Made by a program: the position numbers and the translations under genes. 28,374 nucleotides of DNA, taken from the NCBI GenBank assembly GCA_035693105.1, contig DASSHC010000021.1, positions 1-28,374 of the forward strand, in the 5' to 3' direction. Shown here piece by piece: positions 21,954 to 28,374 of the stretch; the first letter of the stretch is position 1, and every line of letters starts with the position of its first letter. This DNA is from DASSHC01 sp035693105. Its GTDB lineage: Bacteria > Chloroflexota > Chloroflexia > Thermomicrobiales > Thermomicrobiaceae. The notes beneath the pieces were generated by a model that saw nothing but the letters and a program-made list of their open reading frames with translations, searched no databases and was not told where the DNA came from.

Positions 21954-22856
21954 ATGTTAGTCAACATCGAGCTACAGCAACTGCGCTGCCTCAAACAAAG
22001 CGATGGCAGCGACGGCGCCAACCCGTACCTGTGGGTCATGCTCCTGCAGATCGACGACGACACCATTGCCTCGGGGAATGCGGTCTTCGTCGCCGATCGT
22101 CCGCCATCTCCGGTAGGCGCCAGCGTGCTCATTCAAGGCGGGATGAGAGCAGGCGACAGCGCGCCCATTCCCGAGCTGCTCGCACGCTTGAACGCCCGGT
22201 TCCGCACTGATCCACCCCTAGCTCGGCGGGATCTCATCCTGCTTGCCCTGCTAATGGACGAGCGTGGCACTCCCGGGGCGGCGATCGTGGCGGGCTACAA
22301 CACGTTTCTGACAACCGTGCCCGAGGATGTCTCGCAGCACCTACTGGAGTTGGCCTCGCCCAACTCAGACGATCGTAACGCCGCCATCAACGCCATCCAA
22401 ATCGATGTTCATGACAAGGTCTACGACGCGATCATGGCCCAGCTCAATCCTCTCGAAGAGGTCGAAGCCGGATTGGGGATGAAGGATCGGATGATCGCGA
22501 ACGCCTTCCAGGTCTTTGACCAGGTGAACGCGTCGCGTCCGTTCACGCTCCACTTCCAATCCAAATCCGGCGGCGACATCTTCGAGATCGACGCCCAGAT
22601 CCGGGTAACGAACGATCCGTGTGAGGATGAACTGCTAAACCTGCTGGCGCTCCAGACCGCGATCCAGAACGCCCAGGGGGCGGGAAAGCAGCTCGCGAAC
22701 ACCCACGGCGGCGAGCTCACCGGAGCGCAGCAGCAACAACTGGAGCAGATCAAGGAGGAGATCCGGCAGCTGCAGCAGAAGGTTCAGACCGGCGAGCGGG
22801 CGCTGGCACGATGCCGCAAGGGGATCGCGCCGGAACCGGCCAATCCGGTGCCGTGA
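21954..22856 (+). CDS. Unknown 300-residue protein with predicted C-terminal coiled coil
   Basis: I do not recognise a named family. The ATG at 21954 has GAAGGAG (21941-21947) six bases upstream, a convincing start. The N-terminal ~100 residues read like beta-strands (MLVNIELQQLRCLKQSDGSD, then PYLWVMLLQIDDDTI), loosely like a C2-type strand opening followed by an acidic loop. The middle (~105-190) is helical and amphipathic (LLALLMDERGTPGAAIVAGY, IDVHDKVYDAIMAQLNPLEE). A beta stretch FTLHFQSKSGGDIFEIDAQI follows. The last ~50 residues (QQQQLEQIKEEIRQLQQKVQ) form a likely coiled coil. No signal peptide or membrane helix is visible, so it is probably cytosolic. It is a single-gene unit with its own promoter, and it is convergent with the next gene. 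Confidence 0.75.
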   Translation: MLVNIELQQLRCLKQSDGSDGANPYLWVMLLQIDDDTIASGNAVFVADRPPSPVGASVLIQGGMRAGDSAPIPELLARLNARFRTDPPLARRDLILLALLMDERGTPGAAIVAGYNTFLTTVPEDVSQHLLELASPNSDDRNAAINAIQIDVHDKVYDAIMAQLNPLEEVEAGLGMKDRMIANAFQVFDQVNASRPFTLHFQSKSGGDIFEIDAQIRVTNDPCEDELLNLLALQTAIQNAQGAGKQLANTHGGELTGAQQQQLEQIKEEIRQLQQKVQTGERALARCRKGIAPEPANPVP

Positions 22857-22900
22857 GCCGAAACGGCGCCCACCCAGAGATCAGCCGTCCCGATCTGGCC

Positions 22901-23848
22901 TCAGCGGTCGCTGAGCGACTCAGTCGATCGCTGTCTGAGGCGTGTCTTCGCCTGGCGGCGCTCGCCGACCGGCTCCGCCGCTGCCTCAACCTGCCGGTTG
23001 ACGAGGCGCGTATAGTGTTGCGGCTGGCGCTCGATCAACCAGAAGCCGAGCGCGAAGACCGACATGATCTCCAGCCCGAAGGGGAGGTAGCCGCCGTAGC
23101 CGAGCAGCGGCATCTCCCAGACATGCCAGAAGTCGACGTAGGGCACCGTGTAGTACCACTTCGGCATCGAGTAGTAGTTCCACATCTCCCAAAACCAGCC
23201 GGTCGCCAGCGCGCCGAGCATCAGGTTCCAGAGCGCGGCCGACTCCCCGCGCGCCAGGAACCAGCCGACCGAGCGTTGACGCAGCGCGAGGTTGAAGGGC
23301 TCGACGATCAGGAAGAGCGCGATCCAGGTCAGGGGAAAGAAATAGCGCGGCAGCAGGATGACCAACAGGAGCATGAACCAGCCGCACGCCTCCAGCGCCA
23401 CCACTCCCGCCGCCGAGACGCGCCAGGCCGGAATTCGTGGCAGGAGACGGCCGACTCGGAAGGAGGCAAGCAGCTCGGACATCTCCAGCACCGCGGGAAT
23501 GACGGTGGAGAAGTCGAATGTCGCCATAATGGCGTAGACGAGCAGCGAGCGGTGGAGCGGCATCATATAGTGCCAGTCGTGCAGGTAGCGGTCGACCCAT
23601 TCGAAGATCCACCAGAAGGGCGCCGAGATGACGAAGAGGAGCACGAAGCGGCGTTTACCGCGCCGCCAGAGGGAGGTGCCGCTGCGCCACTCGTTCAGTC
23701 CGTCGAGCGTCAGCACAAGGCCGAGCCAGAGCGGGAAGAAGGAGTAGTTGGAGACCGGCGTCAGCCCCAGCCAGGCCAGCGGCCACCAGACGATAAGCAG
23801 CAGCAAACCGAGTAAACCCTGGTAGCCTATGTGTCGGTGGCGTTCCAC
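22901..23848 (-). CDS. Polytopic membrane protein, aromatic-rich (unknown)
   Basis: A 315-residue integral membrane protein with about seven or eight helices. The first is GLLGLLLLIVWWPLAWLGL; others include FVLLFVISAPFWWIFEW, the long WFMLLLVILLPRYFFPLTWI and MLGALATGWFWEMWNYYSMP. Trp, Tyr and Phe are unusually common, and the extracytoplasmic segment WNYYSMPKWYYTVPYVDFWH is striking. The C-terminal ~40 residues are basic and cytoplasmic. I do not recognise the family and see no catalytic motif. The GTG start at 23848 follows GGGAG closely. The gene diverges from rpe and converges with the 300-residue unknown gene. Confidence 0.75.
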   Translation of the reverse strand: MERHRHIGYQGLLGLLLLIVWWPLAWLGLTPVSNYSFFPLWLGLVLTLDGLNEWRSGTSLWRRGKRRFVLLFVISAPFWWIFEWVDRYLHDWHYMMPLHRSLLVYAIMATFDFSTVIPAVLEMSELLASFRVGRLLPRIPAWRVSAAGVVALEACGWFMLLLVILLPRYFFPLTWIALFLIVEPFNLALRQRSVGWFLARGESAALWNLMLGALATGWFWEMWNYYSMPKWYYTVPYVDFWHVWEMPLLGYGGYLPFGLEIMSVFALGFWLIERQPQHYTRLVNRQVEAAAEPVGERRQAKTRLRQRSTESLSDR

Positions 23849-23918
23849 AGTACTCCCGTCAAGCCGTCATCGGAGCCGGATCCTCCGGCCTGTATGTGGA
23901 GAAAGTGGCGCAGTGTCG

Positions 23919-24599
23919 ATGCCAGAGAACACGTCCGCCGGTCCCATCGCCATTGCGCCGTCGATCCTGACGGCCGATCTCGCCAACCTGGCCCGCGAGG
24001 TCGCGCGGGTCGAGGCCGCCGGCGCTGACTACCTCCACCTCGACGTGATGGACGGGGTCTTCGTGCCCAACATCAGCTTTGGCGCGCCGGTCGTTGCCGC
24101 CGTGCGTAAGATCACCCGGCTGCCGCTCGACATCCACCTGATGATCGTGCGGCCGGAGCGCTATGTCGAGCAGTTCGCCGCCGCCGGCGCCGACAGCATT
24201 ACCGTTCACGTCGAGGCCTGCACCCACCTGCATCGCACCGTGCAGCAGATCCACGAAGCCGGCGCCCGCGCGGCGGTCGCGCTCAACCCGGCCACGCCGC
24301 TGATCATGCTGGAGGATATCCTGCCCTACCTGGAGATGATCCTGGTCATGAGTGTCAACCCCGGCTTCGGCGGGCAGGAGTTCATCCCAACCACGCTGGA
24401 GAAGATTCGGCGACTGCGCCGCATCCTCGACGGGCGCGGCAGCGAGGCGCTGATCGAGACCGACGGCGGCGTCAAGGCGAACAATCTGCGTGCCGTAGCG
24501 GAAGCCGGCGCCGACATCGCCGTCGTCGGCTCCGGCGTCTTCAACCCCACGCAGACCGTCGCCGAGGCCCTGCGCGCGCTGCGTGCCGCCGTAGGCTGA
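23919..24599 (+). CDS. rpe: Ribulose-phosphate 3-epimerase
   Basis: A 226-residue TIM-barrel metalloenzyme interconverting ribulose-5-phosphate and xylulose-5-phosphate in the pentose phosphate pathway. Signatures are IAPSILTADLANL, the catalytic/metal LHLDVMDGVFVPNISFG, LDIHLMIVRPERY, the phosphate-binding VMSVNPGFGGQEFIP and IETDGGVKANN, then VVGSGVF. All active-site residues expected of the family (His and Asp in HLDVMDG, His in DIHLM, Asp in ETDGG) are present. The ATG at 23919 is chosen for homology; GGAG is 17 bases away, so GTG 23913 is an alternative two codons earlier. It is monocistronic, ending 34 bases before the opposing MFS gene. Confidence 0.94.
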   Translation: MPENTSAGPIAIAPSILTADLANLAREVARVEAAGADYLHLDVMDGVFVPNISFGAPVVAAVRKITRLPLDIHLMIVRPERYVEQFAAAGADSITVHVEACTHLHRTVQQIHEAGARAAVALNPATPLIMLEDILPYLEMILVMSVNPGFGGQEFIPTTLEKIRRLRRILDGRGSEALIETDGGVKANNLRAVAEAGADIAVVGSGVFNPTQTVAEALRALRAAVG

Positions 24600-24606
24600 C
24601 GACCTC

Positions 24607-24638
24607 GGTGGGTGACAGCCACGAGATTGCCACTCACC
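24607..24638. terminator. Possible bidirectional terminator between rpe and the MFS gene
   Basis: GGTGGGTG (24607-24614) can pair with CACTCACC (24631-24638) using one G-T pair, with a 16-base loop. It sits between convergent genes and runs into the MFS gene's end. No T-run; weak. Confidence 0.25.
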
Positions 24639-26223
24639 GGCTACGCGAAAACCACTGGCGCTCCTCGCTGGGCTCTCCCTCGCGCTGCTTGTGGCGCATG
24701 ACCAGGAACGCCGCCGGGATCAGCGCGGCGAAGCAGATCACCGCCGCGGCGCCGTAGGTGTCGCGGATGATCCCCAGCGTCAACGGGATGGCGTGCTCCT
24801 GGGCGAAGGTCTCCTGGCGGGTCAGGTATTGCGCGACCGACTCACCTGGTTGCTGCACGACCGGCGGCAGGCTGGTCAGCGCCTCGTTCAACCGGCGCAC
24901 GGCCCAACCGGTCAGGATCGAGATCCCCAGTGTCATGCCGAGCAGGCGCATCACGATCACCAGCGCCGACGCGATGCCGAGATCTTCCTGACGGGCGGCG
25001 TTGATCGCCGCCGCGCCGATCGGCGCGACCACCAGCCCAAAGCCAAGCCCGCCGACCGCCAGATCGGGCAGCATGCGCTCTAAATCGATGTGGTTGGGCC
25101 AGGTGCTCATCGAGACGAACCCGATCGCCGCCAGCGCCAGGCCGACCCAGATCAACGGGCGGTAGCCGATCAGCCGCGTGGCTCGCCCACCCAGCCAGGC
25201 TCCGATCGCCATCGTGAGCGAGAAGGCGCCCAGGAGTTCGGCGCTCACCGTCGTGGCCCGATCGGCGTTCTCCAGCAGCGAGACCAGCAGCGGCACGTTC
25301 ACCAGCGCCACCATCAGCCCGGCGCCGACCAGCACATTGGTGGCGTTCGCGGCGCTGAAGAGGCGGTCGCGAAAAAGCGCCATCGGGATCAGCGGGCGGC
25401 TAACGCGCAACTCCACGACCACCAGCGCCGGCAGCGCCACTACGCCGGCGACAATCAGCGGTATCCGATACGGCTCCAGGGGATTGGGACTGGAGCCGAG
25501 CGCCAGTGTCTCGCCAGAGACGCCCCCCGCCGACGAGGCAAAACCGAGGTTGAGCGCCACCAGCCCGAGCGATAGCAGCAGCGCCCCGAGCACGTCCGGC
25601 CGCCCGCCGACGGTGCGTGTACGCGGCGCGGCCCGGTGGCGCCAGAAGAAGACGAGCCCGAGCACCGCCAGCACGCCGATCGGTAGGTTGAGCCAAAATA
25701 CCGCGCGCCAGGAGCTAAAGAGCGCGTCGATGACCGCGCCCCAGATCGGGCCGAGGACCCAGCCGAGCGTATCGACGGCGGCCACCACGCCCAGCGCGCC
25801 GGCTCGTTCCTCAGGCGGCAGGAGATCGCCCACCAGCGCCATCGCCACCGGCACCATCGCCCCGCCGCCGACCCCCTGCACCGCGCGAGCGACGATCAGC
25901 GCCTCCAGGCTGTGGGCGCTCGCGCTGAAGCCCGAGCCGGCCAGGAAGACCAGCAACGCCACGAGAAAAGTGGCGCGTCGCCCGATGCGATCCGACAGCC
26001 GGCCCATCAATGGGATCGAGACGGTGTAAGCGATGAGATAGCCGCTGACGATCCAGACGTAGCGATCGGCCTCGGCTGTGTTGATCTGGAGGTCGAAGAG
26101 CATCTTGGGCAACAGCGGCGCGATCACGGTCAGGTCGAGCGCGGCGACGAAGACCACCACCAACGCCGGCACCAGCGCGGCCAGAGTGCCGGGTGACTGC
26201 TGCTGCGGCCGAGCGGCAGCCAT
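24634..26223 (-). CDS. MFS drug/lipid exporter, DHA2 (14-TM) family
   Basis: A 529-residue transporter with about 14 membrane helices. TM1 carries the D in VVVFVAALDLTVIAPLLPKM. Motif A, GRLSDRIGRRATF, follows TM2. The region VDTLGWVLGPIWGAVIDALF is the antiporter motif C position. The C-terminus is charged and cytoplasmic. The DHA2 family exports drugs by proton antiport, but some members move lipids. The overlapping upstream gene encodes an LprG-like lipoprotein, exactly the arrangement of mycobacterial lprG-Rv1410c, whose pair exports triacylglycerol/lipoglycan. That makes a lipid or lipoglycan cargo plausible, by inference. Its ATG overlaps the upstream TAA by one base (TAATG), with no own ribosome site, so translation is coupled. 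Confidence 0.9.
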   Translation of the reverse strand: MAAARPQQQSPGTLAALVPALVVVFVAALDLTVIAPLLPKMLFDLQINTAEADRYVWIVSGYLIAYTVSIPLMGRLSDRIGRRATFLVALLVFLAGSGFSASAHSLEALIVARAVQGVGGGAMVPVAMALVGDLLPPEERAGALGVVAAVDTLGWVLGPIWGAVIDALFSSWRAVFWLNLPIGVLAVLGLVFFWRHRAAPRTRTVGGRPDVLGALLLSLGLVALNLGFASSAGGVSGETLALGSSPNPLEPYRIPLIVAGVVALPALVVVELRVSRPLIPMALFRDRLFSAANATNVLVGAGLMVALVNVPLLVSLLENADRATTVSAELLGAFSLTMAIGAWLGGRATRLIGYRPLIWVGLALAAIGFVSMSTWPNHIDLERMLPDLAVGGLGFGLVVAPIGAAAINAARQEDLGIASALVIVMRLLGMTLGISILTGWAVRRLNEALTSLPPVVQQPGESVAQYLTRQETFAQEHAIPLTLGIIRDTYGAAAVICFAALIPAAFLVMRHKQREGEPSEERQWFSRSR

Positions 26224-27011
26224 TAGACGTTCGGACGTTCGATCGTGACCGGCTGGTTCTGCTGGCTGGTCGTCAGCGTCCAGGTCGCCGGTCCCTGGCT
26301 CGCGGATGGCGTCGCCGCGCCAGGGTCGTGGACCACCAGCTTCAGGAGATCGTGGCTCGACTTGCTGATCCAGACATCGACCGATGCTGTGTCGCCGTGC
26401 AGCGCACCCCCCACGATCGCGCTGACCGCAGCCTTGGTGACGGTGCCGGTGATGTGCCAGGCTTCCTGTCCGTCGACCGACTCACTGCCTGCGATCGCCG
26501 GATTTTGAATCGAGGTCAGCACCGCCCCGACGCCGTGATCCTTGTCGAACAAGACCGCCGGGTTATAGCCGAGATCGGCTGGCGCCTTCTCCCACTTGCC
26601 GGTGATGAAGTTAGTGATGTACTGGTCCTGCCCGAGGGAGATCATCTTCATGTTCAGGTTGGAGCCCGCGACGCTGACCTTGGCCGTCGCCTGGGCCAAG
26701 CCGGGGCGCTTCAGATCGCCATCGGCGCTGTGCAGCTTCACCAGCCCGGTCGAATCGAGCGCCACCACGCCATCGATTTGCAGGTTGAAGTGCAGCGTAT
26801 CGAGCTGATTCCAGCGGTCGGATGCCTGCTGCAGGATCCCCTGAGCCGTCGGCGTGGGCGTTGGGGTCGGGGAAGGAGTCGGTGTCGACGTTGGTGTCGC
26901 GGCGGCCTCCGTCGCGTTCGGCTTCGACTTTCCGCGGCAGGAGGCGGCCAGCCCGAGGCTGAGAAATAGGACCAGGGCAAGCGATGCGAGCCTGTACGAA
27001 TGCAACTTCAC
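26223..27011 (-). CDS. LprG/LppX-like lipoprotein
   Basis: A 262-residue lipoprotein. The signal peptide LASLALVLFLSLGLAASC ends in a lipobox-like AASC with Cys25. A Pro/Thr-rich linker (~37-57, alternating TP) separates it from a globular domain (~58-262) of the LppX/LprA/LprF/LprG type: ILQQASDRWNQLDTLHFNL, LGQDQYITNFITGKWEKAP, then SVDGQEAWHITGTV and VWISKSSHDLLKL. Family members bind diacylated lipids or lipoglycans in a hydrophobic cavity and hand them between envelope layers. It would be anchored outside the membrane. The start is GTG 27011 with GGAGAGG ~12 bases upstream. It overlaps the exporter gene, so the two are made together. Confidence 0.85.
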   Translation of the reverse strand: MKLHSYRLASLALVLFLSLGLAASCRGKSKPNATEAAATPTSTPTPSPTPTPTPTAQGILQQASDRWNQLDTLHFNLQIDGVVALDSTGLVKLHSADGDLKRPGLAQATAKVSVAGSNLNMKMISLGQDQYITNFITGKWEKAPADLGYNPAVLFDKDHGVGAVLTSIQNPAIAGSESVDGQEAWHITGTVTKAAVSAIVGGALHGDTASVDVWISKSSHDLLKLVVHDPGAATPSASQGPATWTLTTSQQNQPVTIERPNV

Positions 27012-27048
27012 GTGCTTTCATCCTCTCCGCCTCACCGCTCAGTCGGAA

Positions 27049-27057
27049 ATCGTATCA
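27049..27057 (-). promoter_or_regulatory. Possible extended -10 for the lipoprotein-exporter operon
   Basis: The minus strand reads TGATACGAT, fitting TGnTAnnnT, about 37 bases before the GTG start. There is no clear -35. Confidence 0.35.
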
Positions 27058-27085
27058 CAGGCTGAATGCCACCGATTCCGCGCGT

Positions 27086-27113
27086 TTGCACCTGGCAGCC
27101 GCTGTGCTAGGAT
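27086..27113 (+). promoter_or_regulatory. Possible promoter of the PP2C gene
   Basis: TTGCAC, a 16-base spacer and TAGGAT lie ~35 bases before the ATG at 27148, in the gap shared with the divergent lipoprotein gene. Matches to consensus are poor. Confidence 0.25.
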
Positions 27114-27147
27114 TCCGACGCCTGTGCTATCGCGGGCGGGGTTAGGC

Positions 27148-28056
27148 ATGCGGAGCGTAGAGGCGCACACCTTGGACGAGATGAAAGTCGTCGTCGGAGC
27201 GGCTTCCGATACCGGCTCGGTTCGGGAGCAGAACGAAGACGCGATTCTGGTCGAAACGGAGAGCGCTGCGGACGGCTCGAACGAGCCGAGCATGCTGCTG
27301 GCGGTCGCCGACGGGATGGGCGGGTACCAGCGTGGAGAAGTCGCTTCCCAGATCGCCATCGAGACGCTGGAGAAGGACTATCGCGGTGCTCCGCTCGGCC
27401 CGACCGAAGCGCCACAGCGGCTCAAGCGCGCGTTCCTGTCCGCCAACGATCTCATTTTCCGCGATGGCTCGGCCGAGGGCGAAGAGCACATGATGGGCAC
27501 CACCTTGGTGGCGGCCGTTATCCAGGGGCACGACCTGACGATCGCCAACGTCGGCGACAGCCGCGCCTATCTAGTCCGCGCGAACCGGGCCACCCAGGTC
27601 ACGCGCGACCACTCGCTGGTGGCCGAGCAGGTGGCGGCGGGCGCGATGACCGAGCAGGAAGCGCGCGAGAGCCAGCACCGCAATATCATCACGCGCGCCC
27701 TGGGGCACCGGCAACGGGTCGACGTCGACGTCTTCGAGATCCGGCTCCTGCCGGAGGACCGTCTCTTACTGACATCCGACGGCCTCCACGACTATGTCGA
27801 TGAGACCGAGATGGTTCAGACCACGCTCAATCGGCCGCCCGAGGACGCCGCGCGCGAGCTGGTCAGCTTGGCGCTGCAGCACGGCTCCAACGACAACGTC
27901 AGTGCCGTGGTCGCCTGGATGGCTCCGGCCGGCGTGGCGACCGAGCGCGTACCCGAGGCGGTAGCCGCGCGCGGCTCGATGCTCGTCCCGCTGATCGTGC
28001 TGATCGGTGTGATTGTCTTCATCGCCGTGGTCGTGCTCCTCCTCTACGTCGCTTGA
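27148..28056 (+). CDS. PP2C-family Ser/Thr protein phosphatase with C-terminal membrane helix
   Basis: A 302-residue phosphatase. The PP2C catalytic domain (~14-257) has the ordered motifs SDTGSVREQNED, VADGMGGYQRGEVA (metal D55-G56), MMGTTLVAAVI, IANVGDSRAYL, TRDHSLV, LLTSDGLHDYV (D211) and SNDNVSAVVA (D249), so the two-metal site looks complete. A short linker leads to a single helix (~278-301) ending at the C-terminus, giving a cytosolic domain tethered to the membrane. This is like PstP/PrpC-type phosphatases opposing PknB-like kinases; no kinase is in the window. The FHA proteins 7 kb upstream are likely members of the same system (inference). The ATG at 27148 is chosen because the open frame further upstream is low-complexity; ATG 27181 is a possible later start. 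Confidence 0.92.
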   Translation: MRSVEAHTLDEMKVVVGAASDTGSVREQNEDAILVETESAADGSNEPSMLLAVADGMGGYQRGEVASQIAIETLEKDYRGAPLGPTEAPQRLKRAFLSANDLIFRDGSAEGEEHMMGTTLVAAVIQGHDLTIANVGDSRAYLVRANRATQVTRDHSLVAEQVAAGAMTEQEARESQHRNIITRALGHRQRVDVDVFEIRLLPEDRLLLTSDGLHDYVDETEMVQTTLNRPPEDAARELVSLALQHGSNDNVSAVVAWMAPAGVATERVPEAVAARGSMLVPLIVLIGVIVFIAVVVLLLYVA

Positions 28057-28089
28057 CGTGGCTCCACGATCCGGCTGTTGGCGGCCCGC

Positions 28090-28374
28090 ATGACGCTAAG
28101 CGACCCGGCGCTCGTTATCGACGCGCACACGCACATCTTTCCGCCATTCATCCGAGACAGCCGCGAGGCGCACCGCGAACGCGATGTCTGGTTCGCCGAA
28201 CTCTACGCCAATCCGAAGGCGCTGCTGGTGACCGCCGAGGATCTGGTCGCCAGCATGGATCGGGCGAGCATCACTCGTTCAATCGCCTGCGGCTTTCCCT
28301 GGCGCGATCCCGGGCTCTGCCGCACGCACAACGACTACCTGGCCGAGGCCGCCCGTGCCTTCCCCGGGCGCATC
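28090..28374 (+). CDS. Amidohydrolase-2 family metal-dependent hydrolase, N-terminal part
   Basis: ATG 28090 opens a frame that runs off the window after 95 codons. It begins MTLSDPALVIDAHTHIFPPF, where the HxH (H13, H15) is the first metal-binding motif of the amidohydrolase-2 TIM-barrel family (decarboxylase/lactonase/hydrolase group). The helix-like stretch AEDLVASMDRASITRSIACG matches the region where these proteins place 'LL..MD..GV..avv.g'. The substrate cannot be told from this fragment. It starts 33 bases after the PP2C stop; TTG 28078 is an alternative start. No strong ribosome site is visible, so co-transcription with the phosphatase gene is possible. Confidence 0.8.
   Translation, partial: MTLSDPALVIDAHTHIFPPFIRDSREAHRERDVWFAELYANPKALLVTAEDLVASMDRASITRSIACGFPWRDPGLCRTHNDYLAEAARAFPGRI

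Noticed and set aside
22900..22915. CTCAGCG-GT-CGCTGAG hairpin at the junction of convergent genes
   Set aside because: The two-base loop is sterically poor, there is no T-run, and it overlaps the stop codon; may be chance in GC-rich DNA.
22811..23815. Plus-strand frame (334 codons) opposite the aromatic membrane protein
   Set aside because: The translation is Glu/Arg/Gln-rich shadow sequence; the minus frame gives clean membrane helices.
1..28374. tRNA, rRNA, riboswitch (e.g. his leader T-box) or phage/defence genes
   Set aside because: No cloverleaf, rRNA-like, T-box specifier or defence-type motifs noticed by eye; a covariance-model search would be decisive.

Overview
This high-GC window, with dense genes, many ATGA-type overlaps and several GTG/TTG starts, looks like a chromosomal segment of a Chloroflexota bacterium, probably near Thermomicrobia/Sphaerobacterales. 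That placement is inference from gene content and protein style (secreted proteins with FxxYW...GGL...GYPI repeats, LprG-type lipoproteins, FHA/PP2C signalling, PspC/LiaF-like membrane proteins). I saw no rRNA, tRNA, CRISPR array, transposase, integrase or phage gene.

Layout. (1) 1-995: an open frame running in from the left edge. Most of it is the C-terminal part of PheT, but its first ~46 codons read like an Xaa-Pro aminopeptidase, so the window begins with a chimeric junction. (2) 1095-2346, minus: a three-gene membrane operon (PspC-like, LiaF-like, small two-helix protein). (3) 2550-6365, plus: histidine genes hisZ-hisG-hisD, overlapping, ended by a probable terminator. (4) 6592-6900: a small unknown protein. 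(5) 7114-12618, plus: CvpA-CAP fusion, sugar-nucleotidyltransferase, prmA, rsmE, DUF512 radical-SAM-like protein, DUF167 protein; the last five overlap or nearly abut. (6) 12637-12717: a palindromic dispersed-type repeat. (7) 12789-19355, minus: a cell-envelope/glycan block with a GT2 glycosyltransferase, a giant YfhO-like membrane protein, and two paralogous extracytoplasmic clan-A-like glycoside hydrolases separated by a near-perfect hairpin. (8) 19553-21624, minus: FhaB-like and FhaA-like FHA proteins and a CpsB/YwqE-type PHP phosphatase; a consensus-like promoter for the FHA pair sits on the stop codon of the phosphatase gene. (9) 21954-22856: an unknown 300-residue protein with a possible C-terminal coiled coil. 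(10) 22901-23848, minus: an aromatic-rich polytopic membrane protein. (11) 23919-24599: rpe. (12) 24634-27011, minus: an LprG/LppX-like lipoprotein followed by a 14-TM MFS exporter, the same pairing and order as mycobacterial lprG-Rv1410c. (13) 27148-28056: a membrane-anchored PP2C phosphatase. (14) 28090-end: the N-terminus of an amidohydrolase-2 family protein.

The most interesting items are the in-frame aminopeptidase/PheT junction, the lprG-MFS pair outside Actinobacteria, the YfhO plus twin glycoside hydrolase block, HisZ keeping an anticodon-like domain beside a long-form HisG, and the dispersed palindromic repeat. I found no clear novel defence or mobile system. All functional calls come from reading motifs by eye; no database search was run.
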